Below, piece by piece: positions 17,040 to 26,388 of a stretch of 64,000 bases of DNA. The notes below the pieces were generated by a model. That model saw nothing but the letters and a program-made list of their open reading frames with translations. It made no database searches and was not told the origin of the DNA. Made by a program: the position numbers and the translations under genes. The number at the start of each line of letters is the position of its first letter. Positions within the stretch are counted from its first letter, which is position 1. The stretch spans positions 382,385-446,384 of the forward strand of contig NZ_CYTO01000009.1 of the NCBI RefSeq assembly GCF_001458335.1, written 5' to 3'. The stretch is from Cognatishimia activa. GTDB taxonomy: Bacteria > Pseudomonadota > Alphaproteobacteria > Rhodobacterales > Rhodobacteraceae.

Positions 17040-18202
17040 AACGCGTCCTTTTTCAATCTGTCAAAGATCATGCCGATGCCGCCCGGGAAGAAGAGGGTGA
17101 CCGCTACGAAAGAGAAACCAAGCAGCACGAGCCACCATTCGGTCCATTGAATCGTGTAGAACCCAAGGTTCACATTTGGCGCTCCGCCGCCGGTGAACCA
17201 GCTAGACAGCAGCGAAACAAAGGCTGTGCCGATGACTGCTCCGTAAAGGCGACCACGACCCCCGATTGCCACCCAAACCGCCAGATAGATCGACGCGATT
17301 GGGGCAATTTCTGCCGGGTTGATGATACCGGCTTGCGGGTAGTAAAGCGCGCCTGCGATGCCGGCGATAATCGCGGTGAGCGTAAAGACAAAGAGCTTAT
17401 AGCTTTCAACGTGATAGCCAAGGAACCTGACGCGGGCTTCATCATCGCGAATAGCGCGGATGACGCTGCCCATTTTGCCGGACAGAACCCGGGCAAAGAG
17501 AACGTAGCCCAAAGCCAAAGCCAGGGCGGATGCCCAGAAGAAAGCCATAGAGATCATCGATTGCGGCACCGCTTCAAAGCCCGGAATGTTCTGCAGGCCA
17601 GACAGACCATTGTTGCCGCGCAAACCACTGTCGTTTTGGAACAGGTAGAGCGCCAGCGCGAGGGTCATGGCTTGGGTCAGGATCGACAGGTAAACGCCGG
17701 TGACGCGAGAGCGGAAGGCGAGCCAGCCAAAGATCAATGCCAAAAGGCCCGGCACCAGAACCACCAGCAAGAGCTGCAGGAACAAGCTGTGGGAGAAGGC
17801 CCAGATCAGCGGGAATTCAGACGAGCCGACGACTCCAAAGATTTGCGTCGCAATGGCGTCGTTGATCTCGGTGGCCGTGGCCGGAATGGTGCGTTCCGCC
17901 AAGTTCTGCGTCACGATGGTTTCCGTGCGCGCATACATCAGCCACATGCCCACTGCGTAGCCACCAATGCCGAAGAAGGCGAAGTGACCAAGCGAAAGAA
18001 TACCGCAATAGCCCCAGACCACGTCCATGGCGATGGCCACAAGGCAGAGGCATAGAACCTTGCCCAAGGTCTTAACAAAAGAGGTGGAAATCACCCCTGC
18101 GCCGGTGGCTTCCGCCAGTAGGGTCACGCCAAGGGTGAACAGACCCAGACAGGCGAGGAACCACAGGACGGATGGGTTTTCAGCAAGAAAGCTCTTACGC
18201 AT
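17036..18202 (-). CDS. urtC: Urea ABC transporter permease UrtC
   Basis: A 388-residue LivM-like inner-membrane permease with about ten hydrophobic segments. The family stretch DVVWGYCGILSLGHFAFFGIGGYA is near residue 61, and AVWVAIGGRGRLYGAVIGT lies in the C-terminal half. A long loop between helices (TETIVTQNLAERTIPATATE) is periplasmic by prediction. It lies 4 nt after urtB and forms the pore with UrtB. Confidence 0.94.
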   Translation of the reverse strand: MRKSFLAENPSVLWFLACLGLFTLGVTLLAEATGAGVISTSFVKTLGKVLCLCLVAIAMDVVWGYCGILSLGHFAFFGIGGYAVGMWLMYARTETIVTQNLAERTIPATATEINDAIATQIFGVVGSSEFPLIWAFSHSLFLQLLLVVLVPGLLALIFGWLAFRSRVTGVYLSILTQAMTLALALYLFQNDSGLRGNNGLSGLQNIPGFEAVPQSMISMAFFWASALALALGYVLFARVLSGKMGSVIRAIRDDEARVRFLGYHVESYKLFVFTLTAIIAGIAGALYYPQAGIINPAEIAPIASIYLAVWVAIGGRGRLYGAVIGTAFVSLLSSWFTGGGAPNVNLGFYTIQWTEWWLVLLGFSFVAVTLFFPGGIGMIFDRLKKDAL

Positions 18203-18206
18203 CGGA

Positions 18207-20144
18207 TCAATCTCCCGCCGCGCGGCCTTTGAGGGCGATGATGCCCTTTGGCCGGAATTGAATGAACAGGATGATGAAGAGGATCATATAGGTTTGCGCC
18301 GCCAAAGTGTTGGACGGGTTGAGCCACTCGACCCCCTTTTGGAACGTGCCGATCATCGCAGCCCCTGCAAGGGTGCCCCAAACGTTACCGACACCGCCCA
18401 CAACCACGGTCATGAAGGACTGTACGATATAGTCAGAGCCCATTTCAGAGGTCACTTTGGCGAAGAGGCCGATGGCCACACCGGCGATGCCCGCGATGCC
18501 CGAACCCAAACCAAAGGTCATCATTTTGATCTTGTCCGGGTTGATCCCCATAGAAGACGCCATGCGCGGGTTTTGCGTCACGGCGCGCACTTCCAGTCCC
18601 AGACGGGTTTTCTTCAGGATGAAGAGCAACAGGCCCAAGAACAGGAGCGCCAGAACAAAGATCGCAATCCGGATATAGCTGATCTGAACCACGTCATTGA
18701 TGATCCACGCGCCATCCAACCAGCCCGGAGAGGTCAGAGGACGCGCCTGCGTGCCAAAGATGTTTTTCGCAAGCTGTTGCAGTGCAATTGAAATACCGAA
18801 AGTGGCCAGCAGTGTTTCCAGCGGGCGATTATAGAGCCAACGGATCACCAAGCGCTCCATCGCCACGCCTGCGGCGAAGGTCACCATGAAGGCCAGCGGG
18901 ATCGCGACAATCAAAGACGCGGTGTAGTTGGGCACAAATTGCTGAACCACGTAGCCTGTGTAAGCGCCCATCATAATGAACTCGCCATGGGCCATGTTGA
19001 TGACGCCCATGACGCCGAATGTAATGGCGAGGCCGACTGCTGCGAGGAAGTAGATTGATGCCAGAGAGATCGCATCGAGGCTGAGGTCAAAGAACTGGTT
19101 CACAGCCACATTGGTTTGCACTTCGCGCTGTGCTTCCGCTGCAGCAGAGGTCACATCGGCATCGTCTTCTAAATAGACGCGGCTGAACTGGTAGGTCTCA
19201 AGCGCCTCGGTGACCATTGTGTCTGTTACGCGAGTAGGGACCGCACCCGCGGCTGCCAAGCTGTCATAAGCTTGCTCGCGTTTGCTGAGGTCGGCCAGTT
19301 GCGCCACAGGGATGTCCGCGACTTTGCCGCCTTCCACATTGGCTTCCAGCGCCAAGCGGAGTTCATTTTCAGAAATCTGCGGGGTGAGGCTTTGCTGTTC
19401 AACAAGCAATTCGTAGGCCGCATTGCGTGTGATATCTTCGCCGACGGTAAGCTTCTCGGCGATATTGCCTTCTGCGTCACCTTCAAAGCTAACGAGTTCG
19501 CTTTCCAAAATCTGTGAAAGCACCGCGCGGCCTTCTACGCTGAGGTCATCTGACATGCTTTCAATCGCGGCAACCCGTGCTGCGCTGTCGTCACCAAAAC
19601 GGGCGTTGAGGTAGTTGGCCAGTTGTTCTTTGCGCGCTTTCAAAGCTGCGTCTGGTTCATTCTCAATTGATCCCAAGAGGGGGGCGAGCATTGCGCCGGT
19701 CATATTGCGGGCAATGGCGTTTACTGCGCTGCTGCGGCGCGCAATATCAGGATCGCTGAGTTGGAATTGCACCAAGGCCGAGGCGATTTCTTTGCGCACG
19801 CCGCCATTGGGTTTGATTTGTTTGACCGCTTTTGCGTCCACCGTGGAAACCACGTCGCCTGTATCCACATCGGTCAGGGCAATGCCCCCATCCGCTTTTG
19901 CTCCGTAAAAGAACAGCCCGTCTTCTTTGCGGCTGTAGACGTCTTTGTTCTGCCAGCTCTCAAGAAACTGTGGGGCTGTCGGAAGACCGGACGCCACCAA
20001 CGCATCTAGCACGGGACCAACGGTTTTACGGGAAGGTTTCGCCACCACCTTTTGGTTTTCTTGCAGCAGGCTTTGCAGCTCTTGCGCATGGGCGGTCAGT
20101 GGCAGGCACAAGAGGGCCAGCACCATCGAGAGGATACGGATCAT
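18207..20144 (-). CDS. urtB: Urea ABC transporter permease UrtB with long N-terminal periplasmic extension
   Basis: A 645-residue LivH-like permease. The membrane part begins near residue 355 (YFLAAVGLAITFGVMGVINMAHGEFIMMGAYTGY). It is preceded by a signal peptide (ending TAHAQEL) and about 330 helical, alanine-rich residues that look like HEAT-type repeats. Proteobacterial UrtB proteins often carry such an extension, whereas plain LivH proteins are about 290 residues. The extension may contact UrtA or the periplasm; that is inference. It is separated from urtA by 68 bp containing a hairpin. Confidence 0.92.
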   Translation of the reverse strand: MIRILSMVLALLCLPLTAHAQELQSLLQENQKVVAKPSRKTVGPVLDALVASGLPTAPQFLESWQNKDVYSRKEDGLFFYGAKADGGIALTDVDTGDVVSTVDAKAVKQIKPNGGVRKEIASALVQFQLSDPDIARRSSAVNAIARNMTGAMLAPLLGSIENEPDAALKARKEQLANYLNARFGDDSAARVAAIESMSDDLSVEGRAVLSQILESELVSFEGDAEGNIAEKLTVGEDITRNAAYELLVEQQSLTPQISENELRLALEANVEGGKVADIPVAQLADLSKREQAYDSLAAAGAVPTRVTDTMVTEALETYQFSRVYLEDDADVTSAAAEAQREVQTNVAVNQFFDLSLDAISLASIYFLAAVGLAITFGVMGVINMAHGEFIMMGAYTGYVVQQFVPNYTASLIVAIPLAFMVTFAAGVAMERLVIRWLYNRPLETLLATFGISIALQQLAKNIFGTQARPLTSPGWLDGAWIINDVVQISYIRIAIFVLALLFLGLLLFILKKTRLGLEVRAVTQNPRMASSMGINPDKIKMMTFGLGSGIAGIAGVAIGLFAKVTSEMGSDYIVQSFMTVVVGGVGNVWGTLAGAAMIGTFQKGVEWLNPSNTLAAQTYMILFIILFIQFRPKGIIALKGRAAGD

Positions 20145-20167
20145 GGGAGGGTCGCCGAGTTAAGTGA

Positions 20168-20194
20168 GGCCAAGGCGAAAAACGCGCCTTGGCC
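20168..20194 (-). other. Hairpin between urtA and urtB
   Basis: GGCCAAGGCG (20168-20177) and CGCCTTGGCC (20185-20194) form a perfect 10-bp stem with a 7-base loop in the 68-bp urtA-urtB gap. There is no T run, so it more likely stabilises the urtA message than terminates it. Confidence 0.65.
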
Positions 20195-20212
20195 GGTCGT
20201 TCTTAGATCAGA

Positions 20213-21493
20213 TTAGTAGTTAGACTTGATCTGAACGCAGGAGTTGGTTTCGGTGTTGTACATACCGCAACCCAGTTCTTTCCAGTCGGACTTCAGAACT
20301 GCAGATGCTGGCAGGAAGTCTGTCCATGCGTCACCTGGAACTTCAGTGGTTTTGGAGATGATGTCGAACTGACCGTCCGCTTGGATTTCACCAATCAGAA
20401 CTGGTTTCGCCAGGTGGTGGTTTGGCAGCATCACGGCTGTACCGCCTGTCAGGTTCGGGTACTCTTGGCCATACATCGCTGTACGTACTGCATCAACGTC
20501 AGTTGTGCCCGCTTCTTCAACCGCGTTTACCCACATGTTGAAGCCGATGAAGTGCGCTTCCATTGGGTCGTTTGTTACACGCTCTGCACCTGCGAAGGCT
20601 TTCCATGCGTCGATGAATTCAGCGTTTACGTCAGTCTCTGCGGACTGGAAGTAGTTCCAAGCAGCCAGGTGACCAACGAGGTTGGATGTGTCCAGACCGG
20701 ACAGCTCTTCTTCACCCACAGAGAACGCAACCACTGGGATTTCGTCTGCAGAGATGCCAGCTGCTGCCAGCTCTTTATAGAAGCCGATGTTCGCGTCACC
20801 GTTGATGGTGGAGATCACGCCAACGGATTTACCGTCTTCGCCCAGAGCAACAACGTCTGCAACGATGGTCGCCCAGTCGGAATGACCGAATGGTGTGTAG
20901 TTCACGAAGATGTCCTCTTTCGCGATACCATTGTCTTGCAGGTACTGCTCAAGGATGTTGTTTGTCGTACGTGGGTAAACGTAGTCAGTGCCCAGCAGAG
21001 CGAATTTTTCTACGCCCAGCTCTTCCAGGAAGTAGTCAACCGCAGGGATCGCCTGCTGGTTTGGTGCCGCACCGGTGTAGAATACGTTCTTGGAAGACTC
21101 TTCGCCTTCATACTGAACAGGGTAGAACATAAGGCCGTTCAGTTCTTCGAGAACTGGCAGGGCGGATTTACGGGACACAGATGTCCAAGAACCAAAGATC
21201 ACGTCAACTTCGTTTACGGTCAGCAGTTCGCGCGCTTTTTCAGCAAATAGTGGCCAGTCAGACGCTGGGTCCACGACGACCGCTTCCACGTCACAACCCA
21301 GAACGCCGCCTTTTGCGTTTTGCTGGTCAACCAGCATCAGCATGGTGTCTTTCAGAGTGGTTTCAGAGATCGCCATTGTGCCGGACAAAGAGTGCAGAAC
21401 ACCCACTTTAACAGTACAGTCCGCCGCCATCGCCGCAGAACCAGCAATCGTCAGAGCAGCTGCGCTGGTTAGGGTTTTTGCGAATTTCATCAT
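20213..21493 (-). CDS. urtA: Urea ABC transporter periplasmic binding protein UrtA
   Basis: A secreted receptor of about 426 residues that captures urea. The signal peptide is MMKFAKTLTSAAALTIAGSA, cleaved near AMAADC. The mature part starts with VKVGVLHSLSGTMAISETTL and contains NGLMFYPVQYEGEESSKNVFYTGA, both diagnostic of UrtA/AmiC-like proteins. The start is set at 21493 because GGGGAG lies 6 nt upstream; a further in-frame start at 21514 lies before that site. It is the first gene of urtABCDE, divergent from ureD. Confidence 0.95.
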   Translation of the reverse strand: MMKFAKTLTSAAALTIAGSAAMAADCTVKVGVLHSLSGTMAISETTLKDTMLMLVDQQNAKGGVLGCDVEAVVVDPASDWPLFAEKARELLTVNEVDVIFGSWTSVSRKSALPVLEELNGLMFYPVQYEGEESSKNVFYTGAAPNQQAIPAVDYFLEELGVEKFALLGTDYVYPRTTNNILEQYLQDNGIAKEDIFVNYTPFGHSDWATIVADVVALGEDGKSVGVISTINGDANIGFYKELAAAGISADEIPVVAFSVGEEELSGLDTSNLVGHLAAWNYFQSAETDVNAEFIDAWKAFAGAERVTNDPMEAHFIGFNMWVNAVEEAGTTDVDAVRTAMYGQEYPNLTGGTAVMLPNHHLAKPVLIGEIQADGQFDIISKTTEVPGDAWTDFLPASAVLKSDWKELGCGMYNTETNSCVQIKSNY

Positions 21494-21514
21494 ATTTAAC
21501 TCCCCGCGGAGCAC

Positions 21515-21926
21515 CAGCTACGTTGCGCAAAACTGCACAAACAAGTAGCAATGACTCCGCAACGTTTGTTGCATTTCGTGTGGCGGTCTTACCGAGGTCC
21601 AATCGTTTGGCCGTCACACACCATTTTCCCCCACGAGCCGCTGAGAGCATGAACCCGTGATCAGGTGGCCTTATCAAAAGTTCTGAACTGGCTTTCGTTC
21701 AATGTTTGGAGGCGAAACCAGAGCTTATTTCGGGGCTGAGGTTAATTTTTGTGCAAATATATTTGCCGTAGTCTAAAAATTAATCAGTTAGGCGCGCCTT
21801 AGCGTCAATTTTACCGCTAACTGATCACTTCCTGACGCATTTGATGAAGGATGCAGCAGAACAGTTTCGGGAATCGTTACCATAATCACTGCTGCTACAT
21901 ATCAGACCCAAACTGCGATCGGTCCT
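21515..21926. promoter_or_regulatory. Divergent urtA/ureD control region
   Basis: This 412-bp gap must hold promoters for both urea operons. Visible elements are a perfect 14-bp palindrome GCAAATATATTTGC (21754-21767) and a wider inverted repeat ATCAGTTAG (21783-21791) / CTAACTGAT (21817-21825). No confident sigma-54 (GG-N10-GC) promoter or consensus NtrC site was found, although nitrogen control is expected. Confidence 0.5.
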
Positions 21927-22712
21927 GTGCCGCGTACCAAGGGGACGCTTGCGCTATCGTCTAAGTCTGTTGGCGGAGCCAGTGGAATTGATCGGTTCCG
22001 CACCTCTGGGGCAATGAAAGCGCTGTTTCCACGCGCTGAAGATGTTCAGGCCATTCTTATCAATACATCTGGAGGGCTGACAGGCGGGGATACCATCGAT
22101 CTTGAATGTGCGGCGGGCGCTGGCAGTTCTTTGACATTGACCACACAGGCGGCAGAGCGGGCCTATCGCGCGCAAGAAGGTCATGCGCGGATGACCACTT
22201 CGCTTGAGGTTGGCCCGGATGCCCAGATCAATTGGCTGCCACAAGAGATGATCCTGTTTGATGGGTCTGCACTCGAGCGACGCTTGGCAGCGAACCTTGC
22301 GCCTGACGCGCGATTGCTGATGGTCGAGCCGGTGATCTTTGGGCGCGTGGCCATGGGGGAAACCCTGACATCGGTTTGGTTTAAAGACCGCATTCGAATT
22401 AACCGCGATGGCGAGCCGCTTTATTGGGATGGTCTTGATTTGGACGGCGACACCGTCGCCCATCTCGCGCGCCCGGCAATCGGGGCCGGGGCCGGGGCGA
22501 TGGTCAGCCTGATCTATGTCGCGCCTGACGCGGAGGCTCATCTTGATGCGATCCGCGCGGTCTTGCCCGAAACCGGTGGTGCCAGCCTTCTTGGCCCCGA
22601 CCTTTTAACCTTACGCATGGTTGCGCCTGACGGTTTTGAACTGCGTCGCAGCCTCATTCCTATTTTAGAGCGGTTGACCAAAGACCAGCTCCCTACCTCT
22701 TGGAGACTTTGA
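21927..22712 (+). CDS. ureD: Urease accessory protein UreD
   Basis: A roughly 261-residue accessory protein that binds apo-urease and, with UreF and UreG, enables nickel insertion. Diagnostic segments are LINTSGGLTGGDTIDLECAAGAG, TTQAAERAYRAQEG and INWLPQEMILFDGSALERRL. No ATG fits the N-terminus; GTG 21927 is the best start, but the frame is open further upstream without ATG, so the exact start is uncertain. ureA begins 3 nt after its stop. Confidence 0.92.
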   Translation: MPRTKGTLALSSKSVGGASGIDRFRTSGAMKALFPRAEDVQAILINTSGGLTGGDTIDLECAAGAGSSLTLTTQAAERAYRAQEGHARMTTSLEVGPDAQINWLPQEMILFDGSALERRLAANLAPDARLLMVEPVIFGRVAMGETLTSVWFKDRIRINRDGEPLYWDGLDLDGDTVAHLARPAIGAGAGAMVSLIYVAPDAEAHLDAIRAVLPETGGASLLGPDLLTLRMVAPDGFELRRSLIPILERLTKDQLPTSWRL

Positions 22713-22715
22713 ACG

Positions 22716-23018
22716 ATGAACCTGACCCCGAGGGAAAAAGACAAGCTTCTGGTGGCCATGGCCGCTGAGGTGGCGCGCAAACGACTGGCGCGCGGTGTGA
22801 AGCTGAACCACCCTGAGGCGATTGCCCTGATTACGGATGCCGTTGTGGAAGGCGCACGAGACGGGCGTTCCGTGGCTGACATGATGGAAGCAGGTGCCGA
22901 GGTCATCAGCCGCGACCAATGCATGGATGGCGTCGCCGAAATGATCCACGAGGTTCAAGTTGAAGCCACATTCCCTGACGGCACCAAGCTGGTGACCGTA
23001 CACAACCCAATTCGCTGA
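22716..23018 (+). CDS. ureA: Urease subunit gamma UreA
   Basis: A 100-residue structural subunit. [41 protein letters not shown] and [18 protein letters not shown] are nearly invariant in UreA. It assembles with UreB and UreC into the urease trimer that hydrolyses urea to ammonia and carbamate in the cytoplasm. Confidence 0.97.
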   Translation: MNLTPREKDKLLVAMAAEVARKRLARGVKLNHPEAIALITDAVVEGARDGRSVADMMEAGAEVISRDQCMDGVAEMIHEVQVEATFPDGTKLVTVHNPIR

Positions 23019-23030
23019 GGAGATCCCGTT

Positions 23031-23219
23031 ATGAAAACTGCACTGAAAACCATTCTGCCGATTGCCCTGACCGCATCTCCTGCGCTTGCTCATACTGGTG
23101 TGCATATGCACCCACATGGGAGCGAGAACTGGATCGCGGGTGCGCTGCTTGTGGGCACCTGTGTTGCTGTTTATGGCGCGCGCCGTCTTGCAGCCCTTCG
23201 CGTGGAGAGCCGCAAATGA
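23031..23219 (+). CDS. Small predicted membrane/secreted protein within the urease operon
   Basis: A 62-residue ORF between ureA and ureB, preceded by GAGGAG. It has a signal-peptide-like start ([20 protein letters not shown]), a short histidine-rich stretch [14 protein letters not shown], one hydrophobic segment ([16 protein letters not shown]) and a basic end [12 protein letters not shown]. Its stop overlaps the ureB start by 4 nt (ATGA), so it is very likely translated. The AHTG..H start recalls the N-terminus of HupE/UreJ nickel-related membrane proteins, but it is far too short to be one. A role in nickel handling is only a guess. Confidence 0.75.
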   Translation: MKTALKTILPIALTASPALAHTGVHMHPHGSENWIAGALLVGTCVAVYGARRLAALRVESRK

Positions 23220-23521
23220 TCCCGGGTGAGGTTATGGCCGCACCGGGCGAACTGGTGCTGAATGAGGGCGCGGAAGCGATCACATTGATGGTTGCCAATA
23301 CCGGGGACCGCCCGGTGCAGGTGGGCAGCCATTATCATTTCGCTGAAACCAATCCCGGTTTGGAATTTGATCGTGAAGCGGCCCATGGCATGCGCCTGGA
23401 CATTGCTGCGGGCACTGCCGTGCGGTTTGAACCGGGCCAGCGCCGCGAAGTTCAGCTGATCCCGATTTCCGGGAACCGTGTCGTTTATGGGTTTAATCAA
23501 AAAGTCATGGGGGCGCTTTAA
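23216..23521 (+). CDS. ureB: Urease subunit beta UreB
   Basis: A 101-residue structural subunit. [38 protein letters not shown] and the ending [12 protein letters not shown] are family hallmarks. It is separate from UreA and UreC, as in most proteobacteria. ureC begins directly after its stop (TAAATG). Confidence 0.97.
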   Translation: MIPGEVMAAPGELVLNEGAEAITLMVANTGDRPVQVGSHYHFAETNPGLEFDREAAHGMRLDIAAGTAVRFEPGQRREVQLIPISGNRVVYGFNQKVMGAL

Positions 23522-25234
23522 ATGCCAGCAACCATCAAACGCTCTGACTATGCGGCTATGTTTGGCCCGACCGTGGGCGACAAAGTGCGCCTTGCGGATA
23601 CAGACCTGATTATTGAAGTCGAAAAAGACCTCACCGGCCCTTACGGCGAAGAGGTGAAATTCGGCGGTGGTAAAGTGATCCGTGACGGAATGGGCCAAGC
23701 CCAGACCACCCGCGCCGATGGCGCTGTTGATACTGTTATCACCAATGCTTTGATCGTCGACCATACGGGCATCTACAAAGCTGACGTGGGCTTAAAAGAC
23801 GGCCGCATTCACAAAATTGGCAAGGCGGGCAACCCCGACACGCAACCGGGCGTGAACATCATTGTAGGCCCCGGCACAGAGGCGATCGCTGGCGAGGGCC
23901 GCATCCTGACCGCAGGCGGTTTTGACAGCCATATCCACTTTATCTGTCCGCAGCAGATCGAGGACGCATTGCACTCGGGCCTGACCACCATGCTCGGCGG
24001 AGGCACCGGGCCAGCCCATGGGACATTGGCCACCACCTGTACTCCCGGTGCTTGGCACATTGGTCGCATGATGCAGGCGGCAGATGCGTTTCCGATGAAC
24101 CTTGCTTTTGCAGGCAAAGGTAACGCGAGCTTGCCAGCGGCTTTGGAAGAACAGATCAAGGCCGGTGCTTGTGCCATGAAGCTTCACGAGGATTGGGGCA
24201 CTACTCCGGGGGCCATTGATTGCTGTCTATCCGTGGCGGATGACATGGACGTTCAGGTGATGATCCACACGGATACGCTGAACGAAAGCGGGTTCGTAGA
24301 AAACACTGTCGCCGCCATGAAGGGCCGCACCATCCACGCCTTCCACACGGAAGGGGCCGGGGGCGGTCACGCGCCGGATATCATTAAGATCTGCGGCGAA
24401 GAGCATGTTCTGCCATCTTCCACCAATCCGACCCGTCCTTTCACGGTGAACACGATCGAAGAGCATCTGGACATGCTCATGGTCTGTCACCACTTGGACA
24501 AGTCGATCCCAGAAGATGTGGCTTTTGCCGAAAGCCGTATTCGTCGTGAGACAATCGCGGCCGAAGACATCCTGCATGACATGGGTGCGTTCTCGATTAT
24601 TGCCTCGGATTCTCAGGCCATGGGCCGTGTGGGCGAAGTGTTGATCCGCACCTGGCAAACCGCTGATAAGATGAAGAAACAACGGGGTCGTCTGGCGGAA
24701 GAAACGGGCGATAACGACAACTTCCGGGTGCGCCGCTATGTGGCAAAATACACCATCAACCCGGCGATTGCGCATGGTCTCAGCCATGCGATTGGCTCAA
24801 TTGAGGAAGGCAAACGGGCTGACCTTGTGCTGTGGAACCCTGCCTTCTTTGGCGTGAAACCGGAAATGGTTCTGCTGGGTGGCACCATTGCAATGGCGCA
24901 GATGGGTGATCCGAACGCGTCCATCCCGACACCGCAACCAGTCTACAGCCGCCCGATGTTTGGCGCCTATGGACGGTCTGTTGAAAACTCTGCCGTGACC
25001 TTTGTGTCTGAAGCGGCGCAAGCGGATGGGATTGGCGACAAGCTCGGCATCGCAAAGGCGACCATGGCCGTGCAAAACACGCGCAACATCGGTAAGAAAG
25101 ACCTGAAACTGAACAGCGCCACACCCGAGGTTGAGGTGAACCCCGAAACCTATGAGGTGCGCGCAGATGGCGAACTTTTGACCTGTCAGCCAGCGACTGA
25201 ATTGCCCATGGCGCAGCGCTATTTCCTCTACTAA
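23522..25234 (+). CDS. ureC: Urease subunit alpha UreC
   Basis: The catalytic subunit, 570 residues, full length. The di-nickel site is intact: HIH in [14 protein letters not shown], the lysine to be carbamylated at about 220 in [12 protein letters not shown], histidines in [11 protein letters not shown] and [14 protein letters not shown], and the mobile-flap cysteine and histidines in MVCHHLD. It requires UreD, E, F and G for activation, all encoded in this operon. Ammonia released here is the nitrogen source delivered by the divergent urt transporter. Confidence 0.98.
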   Translation: MPATIKRSDYAAMFGPTVGDKVRLADTDLIIEVEKDLTGPYGEEVKFGGGKVIRDGMGQAQTTRADGAVDTVITNALIVDHTGIYKADVGLKDGRIHKIGKAGNPDTQPGVNIIVGPGTEAIAGEGRILTAGGFDSHIHFICPQQIEDALHSGLTTMLGGGTGPAHGTLATTCTPGAWHIGRMMQAADAFPMNLAFAGKGNASLPAALEEQIKAGACAMKLHEDWGTTPGAIDCCLSVADDMDVQVMIHTDTLNESGFVENTVAAMKGRTIHAFHTEGAGGGHAPDIIKICGEEHVLPSSTNPTRPFTVNTIEEHLDMLMVCHHLDKSIPEDVAFAESRIRRETIAAEDILHDMGAFSIIASDSQAMGRVGEVLIRTWQTADKMKKQRGRLAEETGDNDNFRVRRYVAKYTINPAIAHGLSHAIGSIEEGKRADLVLWNPAFFGVKPEMVLLGGTIAMAQMGDPNASIPTPQPVYSRPMFGAYGRSVENSAVTFVSEAAQADGIGDKLGIAKATMAVQNTRNIGKKDLKLNSATPEVEVNPETYEVRADGELLTCQPATELPMAQRYFLY

Positions 25235-25244
25235 GGCCAAAACG

Positions 25245-25751
25245 ATGACTGCACTACCTTTGGCTCAGACACTCCACCGCCACAGCCACGCGGACCACGC
25301 GGGGACGGTGACTTTGAGCTATGACGACCGTTTCCTGCGCCGCAAACGCCTGATCATGGACAGTGGCGAGGCCTTTGTGGTGGATTTGGAAAAAACCACG
25401 TCGTTGGATCAGGGCGACGCGTTGGAATTGGCTGATGGGCGTCTGATCAAAGTGAAGGCGGCGGTTGAAGAGGTGCTGGTGGTGACCGGTGAGAACCTGC
25501 CACGCCTGGCCTGGCATATTGGCAACCGCCATACGCCATGCCAGATCGAGGCGGAACGGCTGCTGATCCAGCGCGATCCGGTGATCAAACATATGCTGGA
25601 ACACCTCGGCGCAACCATTTTGGATGCGGACGAACCCTTCACGCCGGAAGGGGGGGCCTATGGTCACGGGCGCACCCACTCCCATGATCATGGGAACAGC
25701 GCCCATGATCATGACCACGGACATTCCCACGATCACAGCCATGCCCATTGA
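25245..25751 (+). CDS. ureE: Urease accessory protein UreE (nickel metallochaperone) with His-rich tail
   Basis: A 168-residue nickel carrier. The core contains WHIGNRHTPCQIEAERLLIQ and VIKHMLEHLGATI, with the conserved interface histidine. The last 30 or so residues are a histidine/aspartate tail (repeats of HDH, HSH, HGH from about residue 139), which stores extra nickel in such proteins. The tail-coding DNA overlaps the start of ureF by 11 nt and is also open in the ureF frame. Confidence 0.95.
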   Translation: MTALPLAQTLHRHSHADHAGTVTLSYDDRFLRRKRLIMDSGEAFVVDLEKTTSLDQGDALELADGRLIKVKAAVEEVLVVTGENLPRLAWHIGNRHTPCQIEAERLLIQRDPVIKHMLEHLGATILDADEPFTPEGGAYGHGRTHSHDHGNSAHDHDHGHSHDHSHAH

Positions 25752-26388
25752 TCCGAAACTCCTGACCTTAACCCAATGGTTGTCGCCATCTTTCCCGGTG
25801 GGAGCGTTTGCCTATTCCCATGGGCTAGAGCAGGCGGTGCGCAGTGATTGGGTGAAGGACGGCGGCAGTCTGGCCGCTTGGCTTGAAGATGTGGCGCTCT
25901 ATGGAAGTGGCCATAGCGATGCGATCTGGATCCGGCTGGCTTATGCGTGTGAAGACGTGGCTGCGGTTGAGGCGTTGAACTTTAAATGCCGGGCTTATGC
26001 GCCTGCGTTTGAGCGGCAACGAGAGGCAGAACGGCAAGGGCGCGCCTTTGCGAAAGTGGCCTCAGAAGTCTGGACGCTGACACTGCCCGATCTGCAATTC
26101 CCGGTGGCGCTGGGCTTTGCAGCGCGGCAGGAAGATCTGGATATTGAAGCGGTGATCACCCTTTATCTGCAGGGCTTTCTTGGCAATCTTGTGGCTGCCG
26201 CGCAGCGTTTGATGCCTTTGGGGCAAACCGATGCGCAAGGGATTTTGGCAAAGCTCAATCCTGTTTGTTTAGACATTGCCGCGCAAACCCAAGGCAAGCA
26301 GTTGGACGATATCTCCTCGACTGCTTTCCTGTCTGATATCGCCGCGATGCGGCACGAAACTCTACAACCTCGGATTTTTCAATCATGA
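25741..26388 (+). CDS. ureF: Urease accessory protein UreF
   Basis: A 215-residue helical protein that, with UreD, recruits UreG to apo-urease. The start is ATG 25741 ([14 protein letters not shown]), followed by the family segment [19 protein letters not shown]. The frame is open for 39 codons further upstream, inside the UreE histidine tail, but that extension is methionine/threonine-rich and not UreF-like. It overlaps ureE by 11 nt and ureG by 4 nt. Confidence 0.94.
   Translation: MPIDPKLLTLTQWLSPSFPVGAFAYSHGLEQAVRSDWVKDGGSLAAWLEDVALYGSGHSDAIWIRLAYACEDVAAVEALNFKCRAYAPAFERQREAERQGRAFAKVASEVWTLTLPDLQFPVALGFAARQEDLDIEAVITLYLQGFLGNLVAAAQRLMPLGQTDAQGILAKLNPVCLDIAAQTQGKQLDDISSTAFLSDIAAMRHETLQPRIFQS

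Noticed and set aside
20381-21250. 289-codon plus-strand ORF opposite urtA
   Set aside because: Shadow of the strongly biased codon usage of urtA; low-complexity composition and no ribosome binding site.
21515-21926. Sigma-54/NtrC promoter for the urea genes
   Set aside because: I looked for GG-N10-GC elements and TGCAC-type dyads and found no convincing match; only generic palindromes are present.
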